Shown piece by piece: positions 1 to 8,600 of a stretch of DNA of 11,409 bases (positions within the stretch are counted from its first letter, which is position 1; the number at the start of each line of letters is the position of its first letter). The DNA is taken from the NCBI GenBank assembly GCA_036939975.1, contig JALLPB010001073.1, positions 1-11,409 of the forward strand. Reading direction: 5' to 3'. The notes beneath the pieces were generated by a model. It was given only the letters and a program-made list of their open reading frames with translations. It did no database searches and was not told the DNA's origin. The DNA comes from Cyclostephanos tholiformis. Its lineage: Eukaryota > Bacillariophyta > Thalassiosirophyceae > Thalassiosirales > Thalassiosiraceae. The translations under genes were made by a program, and so were the position numbers.

Positions 1-999
1 ACAGCCTCGACCACTCTTGCGCAAAACTCCGTGGATCAAAACAGGGTTAGGCAACAAGTACGCGGCTTGCGCAAGTTTGACAGAGGTAAACAAGTTGTCC
101 ATCTTGCACTTGTGACCAGACTCACGCAGGTGCATAAACATATGTATCAACCGGCAGTGCATTGGGCAATAGCCCTGTGCCAGGAGGTCCGCTTCAATCG
201 GCTCATTCCGAAAGTAAAAGTCCCAGGTGTAGCCGTTGTCAGCAATGCAGTTGCACTGCAACCCATCTCTGATGCGCTTGAACTTGCCACAGCGACACTT
301 GTATTTGCACTTTCCTTGACACTTGGTGGTCTGCTCATCGATGGAGAAGTTTTCACCCAACACCCATGCCTCCTTCCAGATGTACCGCAACCAACGGAAC
401 AACTCATCGACCTTGAAGTTCGGGCACTTCTCCTTAGAGGGGGGGGTTATTAATGGATCCTGTGTGGCAAAGAAGTGTCTAAAGGATCTATGCTTCTGCT
501 GGTACCCTGGGCCCAGGGCGCTGGCAATCCTGTTGTTGCCGTGAGTCGGTGACTTGGACTGCAGCTGCATCTTCTGCACTAGCTGTGGTGATGGTGCAAG
601 CCCGTCAATGATGTAGACACCAATCATCGTCATGATGTCTTGGTTGCTAAACGGCTTGTACTTGTCAGCAAAGATGTGCCCCTTCTCGCCAGCATTGCAC
701 AGCATGGCCTTGGTGTTGCTGTAAGCAGTCCAGTTGGACACGGCGAACTTGGTGTGGAGATCTCCCTTGATGTTTGGCACCAACGGATCCTCCAGGTTGT
801 CCTCGGGCGTCATTGGCATGAGAGCGGTGAACCAGTCCATTGGATGTTTTCTCTCATCCAGCTCATATCGTTTAAGGAAGTCAGAATTGGGCCCGCCCAG
901 CTTCCTTGGTTGCACTTCAGGGACAGGGTGTGAATGACGAGTGTTGGAGCGCTTCCTCTTCCTCCTCTTCCTACCATATTTCCTTGACTGATTGACAGA
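1..999 (-). CDS. PiggyBac-type transposase catalytic part (DDE_Tnp_1_7), left end truncated
   Basis: This minus-strand frame is open for 333 codons from just after a TGA at 1000-1002 to the window edge. It is in the same frame as the SAP-containing part upstream. It begins with a very basic stretch (KYGRKRRKRKRS) that looks like a nuclear localisation signal. The PiggyBac transposase fold follows. FSIDEQ carries the first catalytic Asp (codon 337-339). After it come a Cys-rich segment (CQGKCKYKCRCGK), the family signature DFYFRNEP, and KMDNLFTS carrying the second catalytic Asp (codon 97-99). The third Asp and the C-terminal Cys-rich domain lie beyond the edge. Established role: cut-and-paste transposition at TTAA sites without footprints. 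No frameshift is seen in these 333 codons; a run of eight G (439-446, plus strand) is read through in frame. The first Met in this part is well inside the domain, so it is probably not translated separately. Confidence 0.88.
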
Positions 1000-1953
1000 T
1001 CAACCAAACGGGCAGCAATACAACATCTTCTCAGTCGTCCCAGTGAAGGGAATGCAGTCGAACATCTCAACAAAGCCATACTTGGGGTTGGTGGCATTCA
1101 TCTTGGTGGGCGACTGTAGAGTCTCATCATTGTTGGTGGGCTCGGGGACAGGAGACTCGCAACAAGTCAGCAACTCCCACTTTGCTGTCACATCCAACCC
1201 TGCCATGAAGTCAGGGCGACGGCTCTCATTCGCCTCCGATGACTGCCCATCCAGCACCGGCATGTTCATTTCGATCGCCTCCTTCAGCCGCTCCTGCATC
1301 GCTTGATTATTCCCGCCCATCTGCTGGCCCCTCTTCCTTAGCTCCTCCCTCAACCGCACCGCATTCAATCCCATCACATTGAGTGGTACAGGGGCGGCTG
1401 CCTCTGGTTCCCCCTCTGCCGCCGGTGCCTCCCCACCACCCACCTCAATAGAGGGTTCATTGTATTCATCCATGTCATCGTTAAGATTTGCATCGGCAAA
1501 GTGAGGGGTGTTTCCCTCCAAGTCGTAGCCCTCATCATTCAACTCGGAGTTTTGGTTACTGAAGCGGTATTGTACTGTACCAAAACTGCTCGGAAAACTG
1601 ACCATATTGGTCAGTGCTGCTGCTGCTTTGTTCACAGCCGCCCTCTCACTTGTGGGCGTTTCCACGATACCATCGTCAAAAATATTCCTGTTGAGGGCGG
1701 GGCTATGGTTCGTGTAGTTCGCGAGGCCGAATTCATTGAGTATTCCACCGTTGCCACCCTCGATGTGCATCGGCAGCGATGCAATAAACTCATTGATATA
1801 TGTGTCATTGATGCCGCTCCCCCCCTGGGCCAAATCGGGAAATTCCGATGCCACGTTACCGCTCCCCTGGATATTTCTGAGAGGGGGCAATGCAGGGGGA
1901 GGGGGTTTGGGCAGTGCGGACCGCATTATCTTGCGCAAACTGGGGGTGCTCAT
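1000..1953 (-). CDS. N-terminal SAP-domain part of the PiggyBac-like transposase, ends at in-frame TGA
   Basis: The chosen ATG is at 1953 (MSTPSLRKIM); an in-frame ATG at 2076 would add 41 less typical residues. From 1953 the part is 317 aa and ends at TGA 1000-1002. It starts with a basic and proline-rich segment (KPPPPALPPL), then a long acidic Asn/Asp/Glu-rich region. At about residues 190-226 there is a good SAP motif (LNVMGLNAVRLREELRKRG, then ERLKEAIE), a helix-extension-helix fold that binds AT-rich DNA. SAP motifs in front of transposase cores would fit a targeting role; that is inference. The same frame continues after the TGA directly into the basic segment and transposase core, so the two parts were one protein. 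Either the TGA is a nonsense mutation, or it is removed by splicing: a candidate 99-nt GT-AG intron (1081 down to 983) would delete it and keep frame. Confidence 0.75.
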   Translation of the reverse strand: MSTPSLRKIMRSALPKPPPPALPPLRNIQGSGNVASEFPDLAQGGSGINDTYINEFIASLPMHIEGGNGGILNEFGLANYTNHSPALNRNIFDDGIVETPTSERAAVNKAAAALTNMVSFPSSFGTVQYRFSNQNSELNDEGYDLEGNTPHFADANLNDDMDEYNEPSIEVGGGEAPAAEGEPEAAAPVPLNVMGLNAVRLREELRKRGQQMGGNNQAMQERLKEAIEMNMPVLDGQSSEANESRRPDFMAGLDVTAKWELLTCCESPVPEPTNNDETLQSPTKMNATNPKYGFVEMFDCIPFTGTTEKMLYCCPFG

Positions 1954-2076
1954 AAGGACACTCGTGTTTTTTTTGTGGTACAATGATGGTGGTGTTGCAC
2001 CACATAACTTGGCAAAAAAGCATGGTACACCCACCATGTAAATATCTATACAGACTAATTCGGGTGTGGGGAACAT

Positions 2077-2347
2077 GATGGTGGTGTCAGAATTGACCTG
2101 GAAGGCCAGTAGGGGGGGACTTATTTGTATTTTTAGGGTACTGGAGTTAAGGGCTCCATAGTGTCCTTGACCAACAAGGAGATAGATTCACCACACAGTT
2201 CAAATATGGGCGAAGTAAATACTCTAAAATGTGTGGACAAAATTTAAGCAATCTATTGCTTATTAAATCCTCCTGATATCTAGAGGTTGGTGTTATCCTC
2301 GTTTCACCCGACAATGCGCCGGACCTCTCTCTTATTCTCAACTTCCA
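2077..2347. other. Intergenic spacer between KASII 3' end and transposon gene
   Basis: No gene is supported here; the open frames are short and lack similarity to anything I recognise. The region holds the presumed KASII 3' UTR (minus strand), the probable right end of the transposon, three TTAA sites and a perfect short hairpin at 2245-2262. A G-run at 2112-2118 is unremarkable for this window. Confidence 0.6.
2245..2262. repeat. Perfect inverted repeat (8-bp arms, 2-nt loop)
   Basis: TAAGCAAT, then CT, then ATTGCTTA. The structure is flanked by TTAA on both sides (2244-2247 and 2263-2266). It lies about 85 nt past the KASII stop. It could be part of the KASII 3' processing region or a remnant of a small transposon end; the sequence does not decide. 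Confidence 0.5.
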
Positions 2348-4030
2348 TTATTCGGTGTACTTCTTAAACAGGATGACTGCATTGTGACCACCAAAACCGA
2401 GATTCGTGCTCATGGCCGCATGGACCTCCATCTCCCTCTTTGTGTTCGGGACGTAGTCCAAATCGCAATCCGGATCCGGCGTGACGTAATTGATCGTCGG
2501 CGGCACGACGCCATCCACGATGGACCTTGCGGCGATGACCGCCTCGAGACCGCCCGCGGCCCCGAGCGTGTGACCCGTAACGCACTTGGTGCTCGATACC
2601 ACGAACTTCCCATCCTTCCTGGTCGCGTGTTCCCCGAATACCGACTTGAATGCCATCGTCTCGAACTTGTCGTTGTATGCCGTCGACGTGCCGTGGGCGT
2701 TGACGTAGCTTATTTGGGTCTTGTCCATGCCACTCTGGGATATGGCCATTTCCATCGCGGCCGCGAGTCCCCTTCCCTCCGGGGCGGGCGTGGTGATATG
2801 ATGGGCATCGCACGTCGCGCCGTACCCCACCATCTCGCAGTATATCTTCGCCCCCCTTGCCAAGGCGCTATCCAAGCTTTCGAGGACGATGACTCCGGCG
2901 CCCTCGCCCATGACGAATCCACCCCGATCGGCATCGAAGGGACGCGATCCCGCCTTGGGATCATCGTTGTAATCCGTGGTCATGGCCTTCATGCTGCTAA
3001 ATCCCGCATAGCTCAACGGGGTGATGCTGGCCTCGGTCCCCCCCGCGACCATTTGGTCGGCGATGCCGTCAGCGACCATGCCGAAGGCCTCCCCGATGGC
3101 GTGCGAGGCCGACGCGCACGCCGACGTGACGCCGTAATTCGGACCCTTGCAACCGCATTCGATCCCGATGACGCCCGAAGCGGTATTCCCTAGTAGGGCC
3201 GGGATGGTGAACGGTGATACCTGGGTGTGTTTTTGTTGGTTGGTCAGTTGGTTAGGGGGGGGTGGGGGAAGGGGAAAAACAGACACGAGAACAGAGAGGG
3301 GGTGTGGGGGGTAGATCGGTTTACTGCGAAGAAAACGCAACCCCGATTAGAGTTGGGAAGGACCAACGATTCCGCAATGACGTGTAGGGCAAACATGCCA
3401 ACCGCCATCCGTATCGCTCCATAATATATATTACCGTCCAAAAAGATGGCGTAAAGATCCGCGCGGGGTACTCTACCGCTTCCTCACCTTGGGACGATCG
3501 GGCTTCGAATGCAATTTCAATACCTCCCTCTCGAACGTTTCCATACCCCCGAAGGCGCTGCCAACGAATACGCCGCACCTCTCCGGATTTGCCAACGTTT
3601 CCGGCGTATCCCCCAACTTGGCATCCTTCAACGCCAAGCGCGCGGCGGCCACCGCGAAGTGGGTGAAACGATCATTGCTCTTGGCATTCTTCGGATTCGC
3701 GAAGTGATCCTCCGGAACGAACATTGAGTCGGGCACCTCGCTGCCGATCTTGCACGGATAATGCGTGGGATCGAAGCGGGTGATTACCCCCAGGGAGGAC
3801 ACGCCGTTGACGACATTATCGAAGAAATTCTCGTGTCCGATGCCGCATCCGCTTATCACGCCGAGGCCCGTCACGACCACGCGTTTCTTCTCGGCGTTTA
3901 GTTCCGTGGCGTGGGAGCGGGGGGGGGTCGTCGTTCGCGACGAAGACGAAAATGACGACGACGGCGACACGCTGAATGCGCCGACGGATGAGATGCCGAA
4001 CACGACGAGGCTCGGGGCTGTGAATTTCAT
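2348..4030 (-). CDS. fabF: Plastid-targeted 3-oxoacyl-[ACP] synthase II (KASII, FabF type), two exons
   Basis: KASII condenses malonyl-ACP with a growing acyl-ACP in plastid type II fatty-acid synthesis. Exon 1 is 4030-3488 and exon 2 is 3220-2348, together 471 aa. The junction joins DRPK to VSPFTIP, which restores the KAS motif. All active-site residues are present: nucleophile Cys216 in SACASAS, His357 in NAHGTST, Lys393 in SSTKCVTGH and His398 in the same motif. GFGGHNAVILFKK closes the fold. The sequence is close to cyanobacterial/plastid FabF (GFVMGEGAG, NDKFETMA). The N-terminus has a hydrophobic signal peptide (MKFTAPSLVVFGISSVGAF) followed by a Ser/Thr-rich stretch. That is the bipartite presequence of secondary plastids, with cleavage expected at GA|F. 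The ATG at 4030 has an ACAATGA context; the frame upstream opens only with a TTG. The enzyme core starts near residue 50 (KRVVVTGLG). The gene appears intact. Confidence 0.95.
3221..3487 (-). other. KASII intron, 267 nt, phase 0
   Basis: The donor is CCCAAG|GTGAGG at 3487 and the acceptor is ACACCCAG|GTATCA ending at 3221. Read on the minus strand, the 3' part holds CTAACCAACTGAC as likely branch-point sequence, after a C-rich tract that appears as a G-run on the plus strand. The exon 1 frame stops within a few codons past the donor, so splicing is required. Removing the intron gives the continuous KAS motif PKVSPF. Confidence 0.93.
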
Positions 4031-4313
4031 TGTATATATTATCTGTGATTGGTTGTGGCGGGCAGTAGTTATTCGTTTAAGGAGAATGCTTTTCTTTGGT
4101 GCCGAGTGGAGCAATGCTTTTGAGAGAGATGGATTTTATTGAATGGAGTTGCAACTTTACAGGTGTGACATCGGCTTTCATGGCATGGTAAAGTAGGTGT
4201 TTCCCCTCTCCTCTCTTCGGACTCTCTCGGTGACTCTCCGCCCGCCAAAAACACGCACTCGTCTCGTCGCTCGTCTCTCTCTTTCGTCTCGAGTATTGTA
4301 GTCGGATCTTCTG

Positions 4314-4323
4314 GTGACGTCAC
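4314..4323. promoter_or_regulatory. GTGACGTCAC palindrome, bZIP/CRE-type site
   Basis: This is a perfect 10-bp palindrome with the core TGACGTCA, 284 bp upstream of the KASII ATG. TGACGT/ACGTCA motifs are bZIP targets and have been reported in diatoms as CO2/cAMP-responsive elements. Its location fits a promoter role for KASII, but this is inferred from the motif only. Confidence 0.4.
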
Positions 4324-4371
4324 GCTGGATCACTCATGGTAGAGTGGTCTTAGAGAGGGCAGGAGGACTCA

Positions 4372-4378
4372 TGACTCA
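4372..4378. promoter_or_regulatory. TGACTCA AP-1/GCN4-type bZIP site
   Basis: This is the canonical heptamer TGACTCA, about 50 bp further from KASII than the CRE-like palindrome. A single 7-mer is expected by chance at low frequency; the pairing with the nearby palindrome is the only reason to list it. Confidence 0.25.
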
Positions 4379-4518
4379 GTTTGCGCCTTACACAGTATCT
4401 CCTTATCAGTCTTTTTTCACATTTGCAAAAAAAGAGTACTCTAATACAAAGCAATAACTTTGAGCCGAATTAGTTAACAAACTAGTCACTTTAGCACCCC
4501 AAACTAATGACACATAAT

Positions 4519-4541
4519 GAAAGCGGAGAATCTCAGCTTTC
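4519..4541. repeat. Near-perfect 23-bp palindrome
   Basis: The arms GAAAGCGGAGA and TCTCAGCTTTC are separated by one A and have a single mismatch. The element lies in the AT-rich middle of the intergenic region. It may be a protein-binding site or part of a dispersed repeat; nothing else supports either reading. Confidence 0.45.
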
Positions 4542-4896
4542 CAACGGTGTCTTATTTGTGGGTAGCGGACAGAGTCTTCATAAGTAAAAGTTCATCTGCG
4601 TGCAGCCATTGAGGTGGTGAATTCTTGCACTTTTGTGGTGCGCTGAAAAAAGAATGCCTCTAACAAAATATGTCTTCTATCAGAGATTCCTACGTACTTC
4701 TACGGTAAAATCACCTCCATTTTCATCAAAAATGCACCCCCAACATGGCATCCGCCGACGATGATAATGGCATCCCATCACTGTCTGCCTCGGTTCCGCC
4801 GCGCGGAAACGACGGATACAGATACAGGGATGGGTTACCGCAACTTTTTGCCTGCCAAAATTGGCCACCGACAGCCGCCGCAACCAGAGAACACAG

Positions 4897-4923
4897 GCAT
4901 GGCGCGACGACGATGCGCCGTGC
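4897..4923. repeat. Imperfect hairpin, 9-bp arms
   Basis: The arms GCATGGCGC and GCGCCGTGC pair with one mismatch around a 9-nt loop rich in GAC. It stands at the end of a GC-rich island and is followed by T-rich and AT-rich sequence. Confidence 0.4.
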
Positions 4924-5036
4924 TTTTACATAGCTTATAAATAGTAATACCAATTAAATTTTCTAGTTTAAACTACATCGACTTGTCGCCCAATGTGTGG
5001 GCTGTCTGCGGTATGTCGCGGCGCAGGGAGTGGGGT

Positions 5037-5073
5037 ACCATGGCGGCTGTATGACGACGGCGGCCGCCATGGT
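5037..5073. repeat. Inverted repeat, 11-bp perfect arms
   Basis: The arms ACCATGGCGGC (5037-5047) and GCCGCCATGGT (5063-5073) are perfect complements around a 15-nt loop. Both arms hold an NcoI-like CCATGG core. A run of eight T follows shortly after (5083-5090), giving a stem-then-T layout. In a eukaryotic nucleus this is not a bacterial terminator. A Pol III-type stop or a mobile-element end is possible, but no transcript is evident. Confidence 0.5.
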
Positions 5074-5683
5074 CGGGGTGTGTTTTTTTTACCTAGCTTC
5101 CGCCTAACTAATTGCGTGTCAGGCGACTCACAACCCCAAAACCACCCAAAAACCAACCACTGTCCGACCTCATATCTCCGTCAATAATGGTCGGATGGGG
5201 ACGTTTAAAGCATCCATCCTGTACGCATGCACGGTTAGAAGACATCCCGCTGTATGAATGAGTGATTTGTTCATCTTGGGGTCAGTAGGCCTAGGTGAAG
5301 CGTCGGAAACCATGGTAGAGTTGTATTGGTGGGCTATCTATCGTATTTTATGTAAATTTTATTTAAGCGATTAGAGTAAAGTTAGTAAGAAAAAAAGGAA
5401 GCGATCTACATACCAAGGTACTCGTAGATGAGTCTGCCTACGTTTTGGGGAGGTGGTGGGTTGACACATGAGAAGGTACAATAGTCTCTCTTGAACTATG
5501 GCACCTAAGTCAGCAGCTGCATCATGATATTATGAGGGAATAAGTGTGTCGATAAGAAGTAATAATATTATCGTGAAGTCAATCGAAGAGAGGGGCACTC
5601 CTCCCCAAGTAATCGGATCTCCCCTCAACAAACACAGACTACTACAAGACCCCCGGCCCCTCAACAAAAAAACAAACAGCATA

Positions 5684-8600
5684 ATGTCACTCGTCCCCCA
5701 GGATCCACCACCACCCCCCGCTCGTCGTCGGGTCATCGTCGGCCGACGACGACGACGGCAGGGGAAAGTCCACCGCCTCCACTTCGCGATTCGCGCTAAC
5801 CTCCCCGTGGGCACGACTTTACGGGTGGCGACGTCGTCGTCGACGTCCCCCCCCACCGCCGCCATCGACTGCGACGACCACGACGACTACGACTACGGCA
5901 TCCCGAGCGGCACGCCCACGGCCACGACGTCGTGGCTCGACGCACTACCCCCCGACGACCGACGACTACTACGCGATTCTGTCGAGCTTTACACCACGCC
6001 GGAGACTTACCCCCTGTGGAGGACGCGTCGTCCGGTCGTGGTGATCGATGACGGCGGGGAGGATCGGGGGGGGGGGAACGGTGGCTCGGACGAAGATGGG
6101 GGACGGGGGACGGGAGAGGCGACGTCGGACGACTATGACGACGACGACGAAGGCCCGCGGGCGGGGGGGGGGGGGGGGATGATGCTGCATCGATATCGCT
6201 ACGTGGCCATCACGCCGGGCGCGTGCGTCGACTGGTCGACGCTCGGCAATGGAGAAGGGGAGGAGGAAGAGGGGGGGGGCGGTGGTGGATACGGAGGAGG
6301 AGGAGGGGGGGCCGAAGACCTTCCCCCCATATCTTTCGAGGATCCGCCATCCCTCCGCCCCGGCCGATCGGGAGGTTGTGATGGCGGAGGAAGAGGACGG
6401 CCGTATCGCACGCGCGTCGTCGTCGTTAGCGGATGCGAGTGCGACGACGACGACGACGAAATGGACCTCGAGGGAGAAGACGACGACGAGATCGTCGATC
6501 GGTGGAACGAGGGCGATGATCCGACCTATCGATATTATGCCAGGGCGATGGCGAAGGAGACGATCCTGGGGGGGGGAGATGCCGCCATGGAGGAGAGGGG
6601 CGGGGGCGACGATAGGAACAACTTAGGCGATAACATCGACGGCCTCGACCCTATCGTCGAGGGGGACGAGAGCGCACGCGACAGCAGCGGTGGCATCGTG
6701 ATCGAGACGGGGCAGGAATCCATATACATCGTTTGTTACCACCTCCCCGTGATCCTGAGCCGGGATTATGCCACGTCGACGTGGAGTGCGTGTTGGTCGG
6801 AATCGCTGATATCCAAGTCGGAATTACATGGCGTATCGTCGACGCGGAGCACCACGTGGATTGGCACGGTCTCAAACGTCCCAGAGGATCTACTCGCGGA
6901 TTCCGAGGAGCGGGAGGCTATACGACGATTGCTCGGGGGGATGGATTGCATCCCCGTTTTCTTCTTTGACGACAATACCGCGGGCGGCGAGAAGGACAAC
7001 CTCCTGGACCTCATGTATCTCGGGTTTTGCAAGCAGGTGCTTTGGCCGAGCTTTCACAACGTGGACTTTCTGGACCTGGCCATGAACGGGTGGGGACAAA
7101 GGCATCGGGATACGAATCGATCGGACCCGGTCCGCGCTTGTCAGATAGCCGCCGAGGAGGCGAGGGAGCGTAAGCGTTCCGAGAGCGCCACTTCGATAGG
7201 GGAGGCGGGCGTTGTGCCACGATCGCCAAGTCATAATGAGTTGGGACAAGACCAGCAACAGCGACCGGAATTGCAGAGCGATTGGGATCAAAAGCGTCTT
7301 GATAGCTGGTGGAATGCCTACGTTCGCGTCAATGAAACTTTCAGTCGTGTCGTCGCCAACCTCGTGTCGGGGGGGGATATCGTGTGGGTCCACGATTATC
7401 ACCTGGCCCTGTTGCCGCGCATGCTCCGGGAGGCGCGGAACGAGAAGGGTGTGGTGGGAACCAGCATCAGTAATTTCGCGGCGGACGCATCCCAATCCCA
7501 GAATGCCCGCATCGGCCGCCGTGGCGACAAGCCTGTGCGCATGGTCTTCTTCATCCACGTCCCATTCCCGACCTCTCAGGTCTTTCGCGAATTAGAACAT
7601 GGCGAGGACCTCTTAGAGGGGATGTTGCACGCAGATGTTATCGGATTCCACGCCTTCGATCATACCCGCCACTTCCTCAATGCCGCCAAGCGCATCCTCG
7701 GTTTGACATACGAGAGCCTGGTCGGTGGCCTCATTGGCGTCAGATATCGTGGCGCAAAGGTCGTAGTCGCAGTGAGCAACGTAAGCGTCGAGGCGGACAT
7801 CATCGACGCGCTGTTGGTATACCCGAGCGTTGCAAAGGAGGCCGAGGCCTTGCGGCAGAAGCATTTGGGACGGTCGATCGTGTCCGGCATCGCTGTGGCG
7901 CAAAGACTATCTGGGGTGAATTACACACTGATGGCGTTCGAGCGGTTACTCACCGATTATCCTGTTTGGCAGTCGAAGGTGGTGCTTCTGCAGCGATGTC
8001 TCGTCCCCGGCACCCGCCGCGTTGACGAAGAGGATACTCTACGCGAGGTACGGTGGCTAGTCCAACGAATCCGCAACCGTTTTGGTACGGAGGTGATCGA
8101 TTACGAGGAACAGGTGGGAAGCGCCCTGCCCATCGACCGGCGACTTGCCATCTGGATGTCGTCGCAGGTCATGATGCACACTCCCGTGCGAGAAGGGCTG
8201 AACCTCTGTCCTCTCGAATTCGTCTACGCACACAAGCAGCCCGCGGATCCTGGAGTGGTGATCACGTCGGAATTCTCCGCAGTCGGCTCGATCCTTAATG
8301 GAGCGCTGCGCGTGAACCCCTACGACATCCAAAACTTTGTCATCTCCATCGATAGTGCGCTATCGATGTCTTTCACCGAGCGCGATGCCCGTCGCTCTCG
8401 TGATATCGACTTCGTCTCCACCTGTCCATCGGGACTTTGGACTCGCAACGTCTTGCGGGATCTGCATGACGCCACAAGTCTGCAGAGTACGAATATGGAG
8501 GCCGTCGGGGATAGACGTCCCGACGCGATCTTGGCGCGCGAGGCCGAGTTGGGACTCCAACGTCTTGACCTTATGGCGCTGGAGCACGCCTACAAGAAAA

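Larger units (their letters stand above)
1..2076 (-). mobile_element. PiggyBac-like DNA transposon, partial
   Basis: The stretch carries a transposase gene on the minus strand whose catalytic part runs past the left edge, so one end of the element is outside the window. The other end should lie upstream of the gene, at coordinates above about 2076. PiggyBac elements insert at TTAA. TTAA occurs at 2147-2150, 2244-2247 and 2263-2266, but none is joined to a clear terminal inverted repeat, so the right boundary is not defined. The transposase frame has one internal stop, so this copy may be inactive. Family assignment rests on the catalytic-core motifs in the 1-999 part. Confidence 0.7.
4031..5683. 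other. Divergent intergenic region between KASII and the TPS-like gene
   Basis: About 1.65 kb with no gene I can support. The short open frames are overlapping and several start only with TTG. The KASII-proximal part holds the 5' leader, a CT-rich stretch (about 4196-4290) and two bZIP-type sites. The middle is AT-rich with homopolymer A/T tracts. Two GC-richer islands (about 4745-4925 and 4980-5110) carry imperfect or perfect inverted repeats. A TATAAATA lies at 4936-4943 but is about 740 bp from the TPS-like start codon. The last 60 bases before ATG 5684 are C/A-rich and look like a 5' leader. No tRNA, 5S or snRNA signature was seen. Confidence 0.6.

Noticed and set aside
2384..3193. Long plus-strand open frame of 269 codons opposite KASII exon 2
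   Set aside because: It is an antisense shadow of a well-supported gene and has an Arg/His-rich composition typical of the reverse of GC-rich codons.
4745..4933. Possible 62-aa gene starting at ATG 4745
   Set aside because: There is no domain, leader or conserved feature, and overlapping frames on the other strand are equally open; composition only reflects the GC-rich island.
5083..5090. Stem followed by T8 as an intrinsic terminator
   Set aside because: The window is eukaryotic, with spliced nuclear-type genes, so a bacterial terminator reading is not appropriate.
5546..5683. N-terminal extension of the TPS-like protein
   Set aside because: The frame upstream of 5684 has no ATG after the stop at 5525, only a GTG, and the bases before 5684 look like a C/A-rich 5' leader.
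6890..7558. Minus-strand open frame of 222 codons inside the TPS-like exon
   Set aside because: It is a shadow of the GT20 coding sequence with no recognisable motif.
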